Position numbers and translations under genes: made by a program. This document shows, in pieces, positions 34,869 to 44,354 of a stretch of DNA of 64,000 nucleotides. Below the pieces are notes generated by a model. The model was given only the letters and a program-made list of their open reading frames with translations, was not told the DNA's origin and did not search any database. Origin of the DNA: a virus; the IMG/VR virus record IMGVR_UViG_3300032267_001142, positions 1-64,000 of that record; one strand, given 5' to 3'. Each line of letters opens with the position of its first letter. Within the stretch, counting starts at the first letter, position 1.

Positions 34869-36746
34869 ATGGCTTGGGAAGAGGGAGCACAACAAAAACT
34901 AATCGCACCGATTTCTGACTATAATCAGGTCGCTAAGCTTCTTAAAGGTAACTTGGACGATAAAAAGGCCAAGATAACTCTAGCTACCTTTCTGAGGAGA
35001 AATCTAGGCTTCACATTCGAGTTGATGTCAGGGATGAGACTTCTTCCTCAACAGGAGATTGTTCTCAAGTCCCTGTTTATGAGGGACAACGGATTAGTCG
35101 TCGCGGGTCGAGGTTACGGTAAATCTACGTTGATTGCGATGTTTTGCACTCTTTTCCCGATATTCTGTCAACGAGCAAAAATCTGCTTAATTTCGGCGAA
35201 CTTTCGAGGCGCTCGACGAATCTTCGACGAAGCCGAAAAGATGGTAAAAGGAGAAAAGGCACACTTACTAAGGGAGTGTTTCTCGTCGGAGCCTAGCAAA
35301 AAGAACGACATCATGTCTTGGAAACTAGACAACGGCTCCGATATTTTCGCTCTACCGCTTTCTTCTGGGGATGGTCTCCGAGGAACTAGAGCGTCTGTCG
35401 TGTTCGTTGACGAAGGATTGTTGATTAGCGAGGAGATTCAGAAGAAGATTATCAGACCCTTCTTGACCGCTCGCCAGAACTATCTCGAAGAGGTGGAAAC
35501 GAAAGAAGCGGAGGATGAGCTAATTAAAGCTGGGCTCCTTACTGAATCTGATAGAGTTTCATTTCCGAAGAACAAATATCTGATATGCAGCTCCGCAAGC
35601 TACGACTTTGACTATCTGTATAGCATCTACAGGGACTATATCAACAACATAATGCAGCCACCCGAGATAACAGAGCGAGGCGAAAGCCCTCCTACTTATT
35701 TCGTAGTTAGGTCATCTTATGAATCTCTACCTGATGACTCTTTCATCGACCACGCCGCCATTGAATCGGCAAAAGCCAATGGTGGAGAGGACAGCGACTA
35801 TTTCAAACGAGAATACAGAGCGATGTTCTCTAATGGCGGAGACAGCTTCTTCAACCCGAAGAACATGAAAGAATGCACGGTTCTTGACGGTAGTGAGCCG
35901 ACGGTTTTGTTAAGAGGGAAATCTAACGAGTCCTACGGTCTGGCAATCGACCCCTCCTATTCTGAATCTAAATCTTCCGACTTTTTCGCTATTGGCGTAT
36001 ACGCAATACACGCAGAAAATAAGTCGATGACGCTAGTGCATTCTTACGGCGTTGCGGGACGCAATCTGAGCGAGCACTACAAGTATCTCTTGTATCTGCT
36101 CACTCACTTTAACATAGAATGGATTACTATTGACGCGTCCGGTTCCGAATTTATAGACTCGTTCAATCAATCTTCGATAGCGCAAGAGGCGGGAATAAAG
36201 CTGTCGTTCCTGACTGCGGAACTCCACAAGGAAGACCCTAAAGACTACCAAGAGCAGCTAAGAAAGTTCAAAAGCGAATACAATGTCCAAGCTCGCCGAT
36301 ACGTTTATCGACAGCCGTTCTCCAGCCCGACGATTCGTATGATGAACGAACGCCTACAAGCCGGAATTGGAGAAAAGAAGGTTTGGTGGGCGTCGAGACT
36401 TAATATGGACGAGTCCGCATTCCAGCGGGCAATATCTCATCCGCCTTCGTATTTTCCTCCTGACGCCTCCGGTAAAGACATTTCGATATCGGAATTCATT
36501 GACATGCAGGATGACTGGCAAAATGAGACCAAGAAGCAGCTTTCTTTGATTGAGGTTAGCTCGACTGCTAATGGCCATATGCAGTTTGACCTGCCCAACC
36601 ATATTCGCAAAAGTAAGTCAACTACTAAACCGAGACGAGATAATTATACTTGTATGCTTATGGCTTACATGATGATTAAACACTATACGGACATGCTAAA
36701 CCTAAAAGAAGTTAATTCGTCGGGCTTCGTGCCGTTCGCTATCTAA
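34869..36746 (+). CDS. terL: Terminase large subunit
   Basis: 625 residues. Walker A VVAGRGYGKSTLIAMF (about residues 77-92), Walker B ASVVFVDEGLL, and a coupling segment CSSASYD. The C-terminal nuclease domain starts LAIDPSYSESKSSDFFAIGVY (catalytic Asp) and contains ITIDASG. This is the ATP-driven motor and nuclease that packages DNA through the portal. Length and motif order resemble T4 gp17-type enzymes. Confidence 0.92.
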   Translation: MAWEEGAQQKLIAPISDYNQVAKLLKGNLDDKKAKITLATFLRRNLGFTFELMSGMRLLPQQEIVLKSLFMRDNGLVVAGRGYGKSTLIAMFCTLFPIFCQRAKICLISANFRGARRIFDEAEKMVKGEKAHLLRECFSSEPSKKNDIMSWKLDNGSDIFALPLSSGDGLRGTRASVVFVDEGLLISEEIQKKIIRPFLTARQNYLEEVETKEAEDELIKAGLLTESDRVSFPKNKYLICSSASYDFDYLYSIYRDYINNIMQPPEITERGESPPTYFVVRSSYESLPDDSFIDHAAIESAKANGGEDSDYFKREYRAMFSNGGDSFFNPKNMKECTVLDGSEPTVLLRGKSNESYGLAIDPSYSESKSSDFFAIGVYAIHAENKSMTLVHSYGVAGRNLSEHYKYLLYLLTHFNIEWITIDASGSEFIDSFNQSSIAQEAGIKLSFLTAELHKEDPKDYQEQLRKFKSEYNVQARRYVYRQPFSSPTIRMMNERLQAGIGEKKVWWASRLNMDESAFQRAISHPPSYFPPDASGKDISISEFIDMQDDWQNETKKQLSLIEVSSTANGHMQFDLPNHIRKSKSTTKPRRDNYTCMLMAYMMIKHYTDMLNLKEVNSSGFVPFAI

Positions 36747-36753
36747 AGTCATC

Positions 36754-37671
36754 ATGAAATGTAAAATCTGCGGCGAAGAATTCGTCGAACCTTCTAAATT
36801 CCATCGGCATTTACCGTCCAAGCACAAAACGACGATGGAGAAGTATTACCATCAGTATCATCCGCGCCATGACCTACTGACTGGTGACCCGATTCTTTTC
36901 AAGAGTTACGATTGGTACTTCTCTTCGTTATTCAATAGTCGCTCGAACATGATTACTTTTTTCAAAAGTCATCCGAACCGTAAGGAAGAAATTTGCGCTA
37001 GGTTGATTAAGTTAGCCAAGAAAAGAAAGCAGCTCACGACCGCTCCTGATACGGTATACTCTAGGACTTCGATGCTCTTGACTCCAGCCCAGATAGCCAA
37101 AATCGGTTTGGATTACTCCTCCTTATGCGCCGCCGAAGATTTGAAGCTGACTCGTGATTACTCTATCCGCAGTATCGCAGGAAAGATTCCGGAAGATTTT
37201 GAGATAACGGTAGATACCAGAGAGCAGAAGCCTTTGGCATTCAGTGGTTTCCGATTAGTCGCTGATAAGCTCGACTTTGGAGATTACGCCTCAATTTCTC
37301 ATTTCAAGAGAGTCTTTGTAGAGAGGAAGAGCCTATCAGATTTATGCGGGACTCTTTCTGGAGGGTTTGAGCGTTTCCAAAACGAAATAAAAAGAGCGGC
37401 GGAGATGTCTTGCAATTTGGTCGTCGTGTGCGAATCTCCTATAGAGGATTTAGTCAATCTTTCTAGTTCTGTGAAGTTTACAAAAGCCTCTTCGGAGTTC
37501 ATATGTCACCGTGTTAGAGAGCTATTAAGCGCGTTTAATAACCTACAGTTCTTATTTTTGAAAAGCCGTCAAGACATGGAGATTATAGTGCCTAAGCTGC
37601 TTTATGCCGATTTCGATTTCTTCAAAGCCGACCTTCAGTATATTTATGATTGTGGCGGACTGCAAGCCTAA
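36754..37671 (+). CDS. Zinc-finger ERCC4-type nuclease
   Basis: 305 residues. A C2H2-like finger at the start (CKICGEEFVEPSKFHRHLPSKH). Then an ERCC4/XPF-type nuclease domain: ITVDTREQKPL (about residues 150-160), LDFGDY and VFVERKSLSDLCGTL (ERKxxxD). ERCC4 nucleases cut branched DNA. Beside terminase and portal it may resolve branches in replicating DNA before packaging; that role is inference. Confidence 0.8.
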   Translation: MKCKICGEEFVEPSKFHRHLPSKHKTTMEKYYHQYHPRHDLLTGDPILFKSYDWYFSSLFNSRSNMITFFKSHPNRKEEICARLIKLAKKRKQLTTAPDTVYSRTSMLLTPAQIAKIGLDYSSLCAAEDLKLTRDYSIRSIAGKIPEDFEITVDTREQKPLAFSGFRLVADKLDFGDYASISHFKRVFVERKSLSDLCGTLSGGFERFQNEIKRAAEMSCNLVVVCESPIEDLVNLSSSVKFTKASSEFICHRVRELLSAFNNLQFLFLKSRQDMEIIVPKLLYADFDFFKADLQYIYDCGGLQA

Positions 37672-37675
37672 GTTC

Positions 37676-37685
37676 AGTGTAAATA
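37676..37685 (+). promoter_or_regulatory. Late-type motif before the portal gene
   Basis: AGTGTAAATA, 12 bases before the ATG. One of the fullest matches to the late consensus. Confidence 0.6.
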
Positions 37686-37697
37686 GCTAACGGTATC

Positions 37698-39635
37698 ATG
37701 TCAAAAGTCAAGAAATCCATCAAAAAACAAACAGCCGCATCTATCGGAAGCAATATCACGCTGAAAGATTTGGCGGATGATGGCGGAAGAGGTATGATTT
37801 TCGCAGACACCGAAAAGCCGATGAGGGTTTCCGCTTCTCGTTCTGTAGCTAAGTCGCGGGTCAACAAGTGGTTACAATCCGAAAACGACTCTCTTTATCC
37901 GAATATCCGCACATTAGTTGACCCTATTTCTTCCAACGGAGGAGACTCCGTAGATGCTAGGGACGCTATCATGCTATGCCAGAAAGCGTATCGAGGCTTT
38001 CCGTTACTCAGGAACATTATCGACGTGATGACGGAGCTTTGCAACAGCCGACTTTTCTTAAAAGGGGGCAATAAAAGCACCAGAGATTACATCATGGGAT
38101 GGTGGGATACTATCAATATTTGGCAGTTGCGAGAGCAATTTTTCCGCGAATTTTTCCGTTCGGGCAATGTTTTCATTTACAGGCTAGAGGGGCAGTTTAA
38201 GCGTAGCGACCAACTAAAGCTAGCTCAGTCTTTCGGCTCGGTTCGAGATGACGCCAAAGTCCCTGTAAAATACATGATATTAGACCCTAAAGAAATCAAA
38301 ATTGACTCAAACGTCTCGCTTCAGGAGCCGATATACCAAAAGATTCTAAACTCTTTTGAACTGTCCAGAATCATCAAGCCCCAGACTCCCGACGACAAAG
38401 CGATAAGAGACTCCTTGAGTCCCGAATCTCTAAGGGCACTAAGAGATAACGTCTCTTCTTCGATGCCGCTGGACCCCAAGTCTATCGTCGCTGTCTTCTA
38501 TAAAAAACAGCCATACGAAGCTTTTGCTGTTCCTTTTGCGTTTCCTGTCTTAAGGGATATCGACGCTAAGCTTGAGTTGAAGTCGATTGATATGCGCGTA
38601 GCTAGGCAGCTAGAGCGAGCGTTCCTTCTCATTACTGCTGGAGCCAAGATAGAAGATGGAGGCGTCAGCGCCGCAACGATGCAGGCGCTACAAAATCTTT
38701 TCGCAAACGAGTCTCTAGTAAGGACTTTGGTGGCCGATTACACCGTAAAAGCTGAATGGCTGATTCCTGATGTTAACAAAGTCCTTGGCACCGCAAAATA
38801 TGAGCAGCTAGATAAGGATATCGCCGCTGGATTGAACGCCATACTGTTCTCCCAATCCGAAGCTTTCGCGAACACTAGCATCAAAGTGCAGGTCTTTATT
38901 GAGCGGCTAAAGGAAGCTAGGCAGGCTTTCTTGACCAGCTTTTTGATTCCTGAAATAAAGAGGCTCTGCATTGCTATTAACGCAAAATCATGTCCCGAGC
39001 CCCTATTCGAGGAATTGAATCTAAAGGACGAACTGCAATACTGCAAGATGTTCACTACTCTGGCTCAGTTTGGCCTTCTCACTCCAAAGGAGCTTTTTGA
39101 GGCTATCGACGGTGGAAAGCTTCCTAATCCAGAAGAAAGCCTTGCTAACCAAGAGGAGTTCCTCGGTCAGAAGGAGCGCGGATTCTACGCGCCGTTAGTG
39201 ATGTCTGGCAATTCCGATAATACAGATAAAGGAGGTAGACCTCAAGGCTCCAAAGCTCCTCAATCTACAAAAGAGATTACTCCTATCGGCCAATCTAACG
39301 CTTCTATCGGTTTTGGCGTCAAGGCTTTTGCGGAAAACTTGGAGAAACTAAATGACCTTCATCAAACCGTGGCGACAGAACTAAGAAAGACCTTCAAAGT
39401 CAGAAAGTTCAACGATATTCAAAATAGAGCCTGTAAGAGTCTTACGGAGGTCATCGTAGCCAACGAACCTGTTGAAAATTGGCATACCTCTATAGCTAAC
39501 TATATAGGCTCCGACAAAGTTGCTCCCGACGAGTTCGAGAAAGAAGTTGATTCAATAATCGGAGAATACGGAGTGGATAAACTAACGGCTATCGCCCTCA
39601 AACTCTCGAAAACGACTATTCCAGATGGACAATAG
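37698..39635 (+). CDS. Portal protein
   Basis: 645 residues. Recognised from its place after terminase and from EQFFREFFRSGNVFIYRLEG (about residues 141-160), then KVPVKYMILDPKEIKIDSN and DMRVARQLERAFLLITAGAK, a pattern seen in portals. It forms the dodecameric channel at the capsid vertex. The C-terminal 150 residues are helical. Overlaps the next gene by 11 bases. Confidence 0.8.
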   Translation: MSKVKKSIKKQTAASIGSNITLKDLADDGGRGMIFADTEKPMRVSASRSVAKSRVNKWLQSENDSLYPNIRTLVDPISSNGGDSVDARDAIMLCQKAYRGFPLLRNIIDVMTELCNSRLFLKGGNKSTRDYIMGWWDTINIWQLREQFFREFFRSGNVFIYRLEGQFKRSDQLKLAQSFGSVRDDAKVPVKYMILDPKEIKIDSNVSLQEPIYQKILNSFELSRIIKPQTPDDKAIRDSLSPESLRALRDNVSSSMPLDPKSIVAVFYKKQPYEAFAVPFAFPVLRDIDAKLELKSIDMRVARQLERAFLLITAGAKIEDGGVSAATMQALQNLFANESLVRTLVADYTVKAEWLIPDVNKVLGTAKYEQLDKDIAAGLNAILFSQSEAFANTSIKVQVFIERLKEARQAFLTSFLIPEIKRLCIAINAKSCPEPLFEELNLKDELQYCKMFTTLAQFGLLTPKELFEAIDGGKLPNPEESLANQEEFLGQKERGFYAPLVMSGNSDNTDKGGRPQGSKAPQSTKEITPIGQSNASIGFGVKAFAENLEKLNDLHQTVATELRKTFKVRKFNDIQNRACKSLTEVIVANEPVENWHTSIANYIGSDKVAPDEFEKEVDSIIGEYGVDKLTAIALKLSKTTIPDGQ

Positions 39636-39963
39636 AATTCGACTATCTCAAATATATCTTCCCGAGCTTTATGATTATCTGCAAAAACAGTTTGCGGTGT
39701 TCAGTAACGCGAGCGGCAGCAGTGGGTATATCCAAAGCTTCAATAGAACTCTCAATTCGGGAGTATCATCTCAGCGTATAACGCTTCCAACGCCGTATTC
39801 TGGCAGTTTACCGGTAGTTACGACTACCCTCGTTCATCCTTCCGGTTCGCCGATTATAGCTCACGGCATTGATGTAAAGACTGGATATTTTGATATTTTC
39901 TTAACTGCGGCTATTCCTTCGAGCGGTTACAGCGTAAATGTTTTAGTCGGGACTCGTATGTAG
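39625..39963 (+). CDS. Small beta-domain virion protein
   Basis: 112 residues. The stretch ITLPTPYSGSLPVVTTTLVH ... IIAHGIDVKTGYFDIFLTAA then SSGYSVNVLVG aligns by eye with the fibre-region protein at 29108. It may be a head decoration or fibre domain. Overlaps the portal gene end. Confidence 0.6.
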   Translation: MDNRIRLSQIYLPELYDYLQKQFAVFSNASGSSGYIQSFNRTLNSGVSSQRITLPTPYSGSLPVVTTTLVHPSGSPIIAHGIDVKTGYFDIFLTAAIPSSGYSVNVLVGTRM

Positions 39964-39971
39964 TGTAAATA
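39962..39971 (+). promoter_or_regulatory. Late-type motif before the lysis genes
   Basis: AGTGTAAATA, 5 bases before the GTG at 39977 and overlapping the upstream stop. Confidence 0.6.
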
Positions 39972-39976
39972 AAATA

Positions 39977-40213
39977 GTGAGAGTCGCGTTTTTTACATTT
40001 TTAGTTTGTCTGAGTTTCTCCGGCTGTGCTACGCGTGACACCGGAGCTGGTCAGAAATTAGTCAATGAGCAGGTGAGCTATAACGCTTATGCCGTTGATG
40101 ATAGCATTCGGTTGGGCAGATTTGACTTGGCTAAAAAATACAGCGGTCAAACAGTTAGACTTATAGCTCCTCCAGAAAAACGGGCTGTCATTAGGGCTAT
40201 TTATGAAGATTAG
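39977..40213 (+). CDS. Small lipoprotein, possible outer spanin
   Basis: 78 residues, GTG start. MRVAFFTFLVCLSFSGC is a lipoprotein signal peptide with Cys at 17. A short polar domain follows. It sits first in a cassette with a membrane protein, a holin-like protein and an endolysin, so an o-spanin-like role is reasonable but unproven. Confidence 0.55.
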   Translation: MRVAFFTFLVCLSFSGCATRDTGAGQKLVNEQVSYNAYAVDDSIRLGRFDLAKKYSGQTVRLIAPPEKRAVIRAIYED

Positions 40214-40703
40214 TGTGTTCATTTTAGCTTTTCTTTTACTTCTCGCTCCTCATGTTGAAGCGAGAAAGCCAGTCGTCGTGCTTCCTCAAGAATTCGCCGG
40301 AAGAACGGTCTATATCGAAGGCTCTACAGAGTTTTATAAACTGGTTCAAGGCCATACCGAGTTGGAGAAGCAACTGGAAGAAGAGAAGCGCGAGTTTGAG
40401 GCTTCCGTCAAGCTAAATGATGAAGCCCTACGCCAGAGAGAGAAAGACATAGAGTCTCTTCGTGAGAGTCTAGCTAAAGCTCGCTCAGAAAAGAGCTTTC
40501 TTTCTAGTTTATTTAAGTGGAGCTGGGGCTTGTTCGGGTTGTCTATTCTCGCTTTGGGCGTTTTGTGCGTTTTCAACCCTGCTATTTTAGTAAGCATCAT
40601 CAACGTCACTGTCAATATTGTAAAATTCGTGGCGAGGTTTTTCGGAAAGGCTGTCGACGGATTAGACAAAATTACTTCCGCCGCAAGTAAAACTCAACAC
40701 TAA
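40203..40703 (+). CDS. Membrane coiled-coil protein of the lysis cassette
   Basis: 166 residues. A signal peptide (MKISVFILAFLLLLAPHVEA), a coiled coil (HTELEKQLEEEKREFEASVK, DIESLRESLAKARSEKSFL) and a hydrophobic region at about 98-145. Such a layout might suit an inner-membrane spanin or holin partner. Overlaps the previous gene. Confidence 0.5.
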   Translation: MKISVFILAFLLLLAPHVEARKPVVVLPQEFAGRTVYIEGSTEFYKLVQGHTELEKQLEEEKREFEASVKLNDEALRQREKDIESLRESLAKARSEKSFLSSLFKWSWGLFGLSILALGVLCVFNPAILVSIINVTVNIVKFVARFFGKAVDGLDKITSAASKTQH

Positions 40704-40713
40704 CTAATACCAT

Positions 40714-41121
40714 ATGGAAATCCAAGACTTCAAAGAGCCGGTAAGGCGACTAAAAAAATCAGCAACATGGCAGCGCATCACGGTAGCTCTGTTGGGTATC
40801 GCTGTAGAAGTTGGTATTTGGCAGTGGGCGGTTTGGCATCTATATTCACTTCCTCCGGAATCCGTGTCATCGTTTACGACTATCACAGTAAACTGTTTTT
40901 ATGTCATCGCTGCTCTGGTCCTGTTCTTCGTTACAGGCAAGTTGATTTACGACCTCAAAGTCGACACAGTCGCCCAAGTAGTGACTGAAGGCAAAGCTCT
41001 CATCGAGAAGAAGTATGAGAAAATCGAAAAACTTGAACACGTCATAATAGAAGGAGACGTCGGCGCTCCTGAAAGGCGACCTTTTAACCCTGACTCTAAA
41101 CACGACGAAGAGGAGGCTTAA
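40714..41121 (+). CDS. Two-pass membrane protein, holin candidate
   Basis: 135 residues. Two hydrophobic segments (ITVALLGIAVEVGIWQWAVW and FTTITVNCFYVIAALVLFFV) separated by a short loop, then a charged tail ending HDEEEA. Directly upstream of the endolysin gene. Holin by position and topology only. Confidence 0.5.
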   Translation: MEIQDFKEPVRRLKKSATWQRITVALLGIAVEVGIWQWAVWHLYSLPPESVSSFTTITVNCFYVIAALVLFFVTGKLIYDLKVDTVAQVVTEGKALIEKKYEKIEKLEHVIIEGDVGAPERRPFNPDSKHDEEEA

Positions 41122-41123
41122 TT

Positions 41124-41810
41124 ATGAATCCAGCTACGACGCCAGCATATATTCGCACCTACACCACGTTTCTGAATTTAGCAGAGAACGATAGCGGTTC
41201 ACCTAATACCGACTACCGCTCTGTGTATATTTACGCAGACGGTAATAATAGTCGTAAGCAAGTTACTCTAGCAAGAGGATTTACGCAGGACGGTGGCAAT
41301 TTATGGAAAGTTTTGCAGCGCTATATCCAGAAGGGCGGAGATAGGTCTCAGTTTTTCGCAGCGTATAAGTCAAAGATGGGTAGCGCCGTTCTGTATAAGG
41401 ACTCTGCCTTTATTAAGGCGTTGCGCGATTCTTCTATTGAGCAGAAAATGAAAGACGCTCAAGATGAGGTTTTCAATGAGGTTTACCTTTCTCCGGCGCT
41501 TAGTTGGGCAGAGAATAACGGGTTTAAGCTTCCTCTTTCTTATGCTGTTGCCGTGGACTCATATCTGCACAGCGGAAAAATGAGTGACAGAGTCACAAAA
41601 AGAATGTCACAGAAAACCCCAAGCAAGGGTGGCGACGAAAAGGCTTGGATAACTGAGTATTTGAAGATTCGATTAAGCTGGTTCGCTGGAGCCTCTGGCG
41701 CGCTCAAAACTTGCACGTTTCGTCCTAAGTTTTTCTTGGGTGAGATAGATAAGGGCAATTGGAATATGTCCTGTCCGCTATCCGTTACTGGAAAAGGCAA
41801 GATTTGCTAA
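41124..41810 (+). CDS. Endolysin, GH46 chitosanase/lysozyme-like
   Basis: 228 residues. An early Glu (LNLAENDSG) and later Asp (YRSVYIYADGNNSRKQ), then VTLARGFTQDGGNLWKVLQR, KMKDAQDEVFNEVYLSPALS and AVAVDSYLHSG follow the order of GH46-type chitosanase/lysozyme domains. Being next to a holin-like gene, it probably cuts peptidoglycan at lysis. No signal peptide, so a holin would be needed. Confidence 0.65.
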   Translation: MNPATTPAYIRTYTTFLNLAENDSGSPNTDYRSVYIYADGNNSRKQVTLARGFTQDGGNLWKVLQRYIQKGGDRSQFFAAYKSKMGSAVLYKDSAFIKALRDSSIEQKMKDAQDEVFNEVYLSPALSWAENNGFKLPLSYAVAVDSYLHSGKMSDRVTKRMSQKTPSKGGDEKAWITEYLKIRLSWFAGASGALKTCTFRPKFFLGEIDKGNWNMSCPLSVTGKGKIC

Positions 41811-41830
41811 TTTCCCTCTGAAGCCTATTA

Positions 41831-41838
41831 AGTGTAAC
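41831..41838 (+). promoter_or_regulatory. Late-type motif before the gene at 41848
   Basis: AGTGTAAC, 9 bases before the ATG. Confidence 0.5.
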
Positions 41839-41847
41839 TCCTGCTAT

Positions 41848-42237
41848 ATGAACATTCCTGAAGTAATTAAAGATTCCATCTCCCAGCTAGCTAAACTCCA
41901 AGCTGTCGTTTCCAAGATTCCTGGATATCAGACTCAAGCCGACTGCTGCATCGCGGAGTGCGATTCGGAAGAACGCCCCGAGGTGTCTTATGAAGACCTC
42001 AATCGCGTTTATCGTTACATCGACGAAATGACGAAGTATTTGTCTGACCGACTGTCTTCTTTGCAGGAATCATTCTGGACCCACAAGGAACAAGGTCATC
42101 TTCCCGCTATTCTTAGTCCTTCTTTGATGAAAGACGCACTCAAGGCCATTGGACTAGACGGCGATTACGAAGTTCAAAAGAAGGTCGTGTATGCTAGCAC
42201 TGGAGAACCTGTCGAGACTATTCTCTCAATCAAGTAA
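41848..42237 (+). CDS. Head-region hypothetical protein
   Basis: 129 residues, MNIPEVIKDSISQLAKLQAV..., helical, with a CCIAECDSEE cluster. Its stop abuts the GTG of the protease gene, so they are cotranslated. Possibly a head assembly factor, from position only. Confidence 0.5.
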   Translation: MNIPEVIKDSISQLAKLQAVVSKIPGYQTQADCCIAECDSEERPEVSYEDLNRVYRYIDEMTKYLSDRLSSLQESFWTHKEQGHLPAILSPSLMKDALKAIGLDGDYEVQKKVVYASTGEPVETILSIK

Positions 42238-43743
42238 GTGAAAGACCCAGAAAGCTACAAATACAAAGCTCGGTTCTCCGCCTCACTTAGATGTGATGCG
42301 GATTTCGGTGGTCTCGCGGATAAAAAGCTTTCGATAGCCTCTTTAGATGGGCTCTCTAAAATCCTTCCTACTTACGAAAAGGTCGACGACTTTCAAGACC
42401 TTCTTCCTGTAGTAGGAAACGCTTGCGTTATTAACTACGCGAATCTTCGAGACGAGATGGTCGATACCGCAACCGGTCTCAACCTGAAAAGATGCTTCGC
42501 TAATAAGTTCATGAACGTCGAGCACGACCGCAAAACGGTCGTCGGCCACTGGAAAGACGCTTTTTATACAAAGTTTCATCCTGAATATAGATTAGGCAAA
42601 GGCTCTGAGATTATTCCAGACGAAGAAATTGAGGGAATGACCGAGCCTTTCAATATCGCCCTATCGGGATTCGTTTATGGAGTGGCTTATCCCGCGCTAG
42701 CTAAACAAATAGTAATAGCGAACGACCCTGACAGCGAAGATTACTTGAGTATATGTATTTCTTGGGAATTAGCTTTTGATTCCTATAGCATCGCTTTGGG
42801 TTCGTCTAGGAAGTTGTCTGATTGTGAAATTCTAACTTCGGAAGCTGATATAGAAAAATACACCCCATATCTTATCACCGAAGGCGGAAGAGGTGTCGCG
42901 CCTGATGGACGCAGAGTATTCAAGCTCATCAATAACGGCGTGTTGCCTCTCGGGGCGGCTTTGACTTATCAACCAGCCGCACAAGTAGCCGGTCTCGTAG
43001 CTGATGCTCCCAATAAAAAACTTACTACAGACGCAAATATAATTGAGGATTCTTCAAAAAACATTTCCCAAGAACATCCTGAGCTTGTAATGACTAATAG
43101 CACAATGAACACTCTCAATTCTCTAGCCGACATTAAGGCACTTACCGAAGAAGACGCAAAGCAGTATACTCTCGCTAGCGTTAAGGGCCTAATCGAAACA
43201 GAAATTCAGCAACTAGTCGAAGCTCACGACAAGAAGGCTCAAGAAGAAGCCCAACGCGCCGCTACTGCCGAAAAGAAAGCAAATGAAGCGCTCGCAAGTT
43301 TGGGTTCACTTAAGTCCGAACTCGAAGCACTCAAGCTCGCCGAAGCGCAGCGAGCCGCCGCAGAAGCTTTTAATAACCGCATGTCGGCTCTTGATGAGTC
43401 CTTCGTATTGACAGTTCCTCAGAGGACTGCCATCGCAAGCCAAATCAAAGACCTCGACGAAACTCAGTTCTCGAACTGGAAGACTTCCGTTTTTGAACCT
43501 TTCGCAGTAAAGCGCGAAGCGGTCGTAACGAAGAGCCAGACTGTCGCTTCCGTTACCGCTCCGATTCCTCCAGTAGCCGACGTCAGAAGTGTCGCCGCAG
43601 AAGCGGTCGCCGCAGTCCAACAGCCAGCGACTCCAGTTGTCGCAATCGCTGCCGCTCAGGCTCCAGAACCAATTTCCGAAACTCTTCGCAAGGCTTTTTC
43701 AACCGAAGCTGGCGGAGGTCTCACAATCGTAACCAGAAACTAA
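42238..43743 (+). CDS. Prohead protease fused to scaffold
   Basis: 501 residues, GTG start. Residues 1-240 look like an HK97-type prohead protease: FMNVEHDRKTVVGHWKDAFY (His near residue 95), then ALSGFVYGVAYPAL and DYLSICISWELAFDSYSIAL. Residues 275-410 are a charged coiled coil (AHDKKAQEEAQRAATAEKKA...) typical of scaffolds. An Ala/Pro-rich linker and a short tail (EAGGGLTIVTRN) end it. It would shape and then cleave the prohead. Confidence 0.7.
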   Translation: MKDPESYKYKARFSASLRCDADFGGLADKKLSIASLDGLSKILPTYEKVDDFQDLLPVVGNACVINYANLRDEMVDTATGLNLKRCFANKFMNVEHDRKTVVGHWKDAFYTKFHPEYRLGKGSEIIPDEEIEGMTEPFNIALSGFVYGVAYPALAKQIVIANDPDSEDYLSICISWELAFDSYSIALGSSRKLSDCEILTSEADIEKYTPYLITEGGRGVAPDGRRVFKLINNGVLPLGAALTYQPAAQVAGLVADAPNKKLTTDANIIEDSSKNISQEHPELVMTNSTMNTLNSLADIKALTEEDAKQYTLASVKGLIETEIQQLVEAHDKKAQEEAQRAATAEKKANEALASLGSLKSELEALKLAEAQRAAAEAFNNRMSALDESFVLTVPQRTAIASQIKDLDETQFSNWKTSVFEPFAVKREAVVTKSQTVASVTAPIPPVADVRSVAAEAVAAVQQPATPVVAIAAAQAPEPISETLRKAFSTEAGGGLTIVTRN

Positions 43744-43768
43744 TAACACACTTTAGCAATATCCCATT

Positions 43769-44320
43769 ATGAAAATCCGTCCTCTAAACGACTACTCCGA
43801 ACACGACGTTATCAACTTTTTCGCGCTTGACACCGCGACTGGTGCCGCAGGCACTCTGGTCAAGGTCAAGGGCTCGGGCTTCTTGAACGACGCTAACCTC
43901 ACGATTAGCCAAGATATGTCCACCATCAAGAACGCCTATATCCCTCGTTGGGAAGTGCCTCACAAGGTAACTCGCGTTTCTAGCGGCGAACTTCCTCTCG
44001 GATTCCTGCGCTTTGAAGTCAAGGAAGTCAACTTCGAGGGCGTCTCCTTTAAGCACGACCCTACCCGCAAGGCCGAAGCTCAGGTCGTCTGCTCTGGCGA
44101 AGCAGTTCCGGTAGTAAGAAAGGGTCTGTTCCTCGTTGGCGACTGGCCATCCGGCCAAGTTCCTCTTCCGGGCAAGGCCGTCGTCGCTCTCGACAATGGT
44201 GATTGGGGTGTTCGCTCCGCGAGCGCTTCCGGTGACGCAAATGTCTTCGGTCAGTGCCTTGGCGCACTCGATTCAAAGGGCGACGCGCTGGTCGTTGTCG
44301 ACTTCAACCGCGCTCGTTAA
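43769..44320 (+). CDS. Head decoration or capsid-stabilising protein
   Basis: 183 residues between the protease-scaffold and capsid genes. Beta-rich, with VVRKGLFLVGDWPSGQVPLP and a GDWGVRSASASGDANVFGQC end. Codon use and strong conservation of position suggest an abundant virion protein. Identity by position. Confidence 0.6.
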   Translation: MKIRPLNDYSEHDVINFFALDTATGAAGTLVKVKGSGFLNDANLTISQDMSTIKNAYIPRWEVPHKVTRVSSGELPLGFLRFEVKEVNFEGVSFKHDPTRKAEAQVVCSGEAVPVVRKGLFLVGDWPSGQVPLPGKAVVALDNGDWGVRSASASGDANVFGQCLGALDSKGDALVVVDFNRAR

Positions 44321-44354
44321 TCTTAACAACTTACGCTCTTAGAAAAACAAAAAT

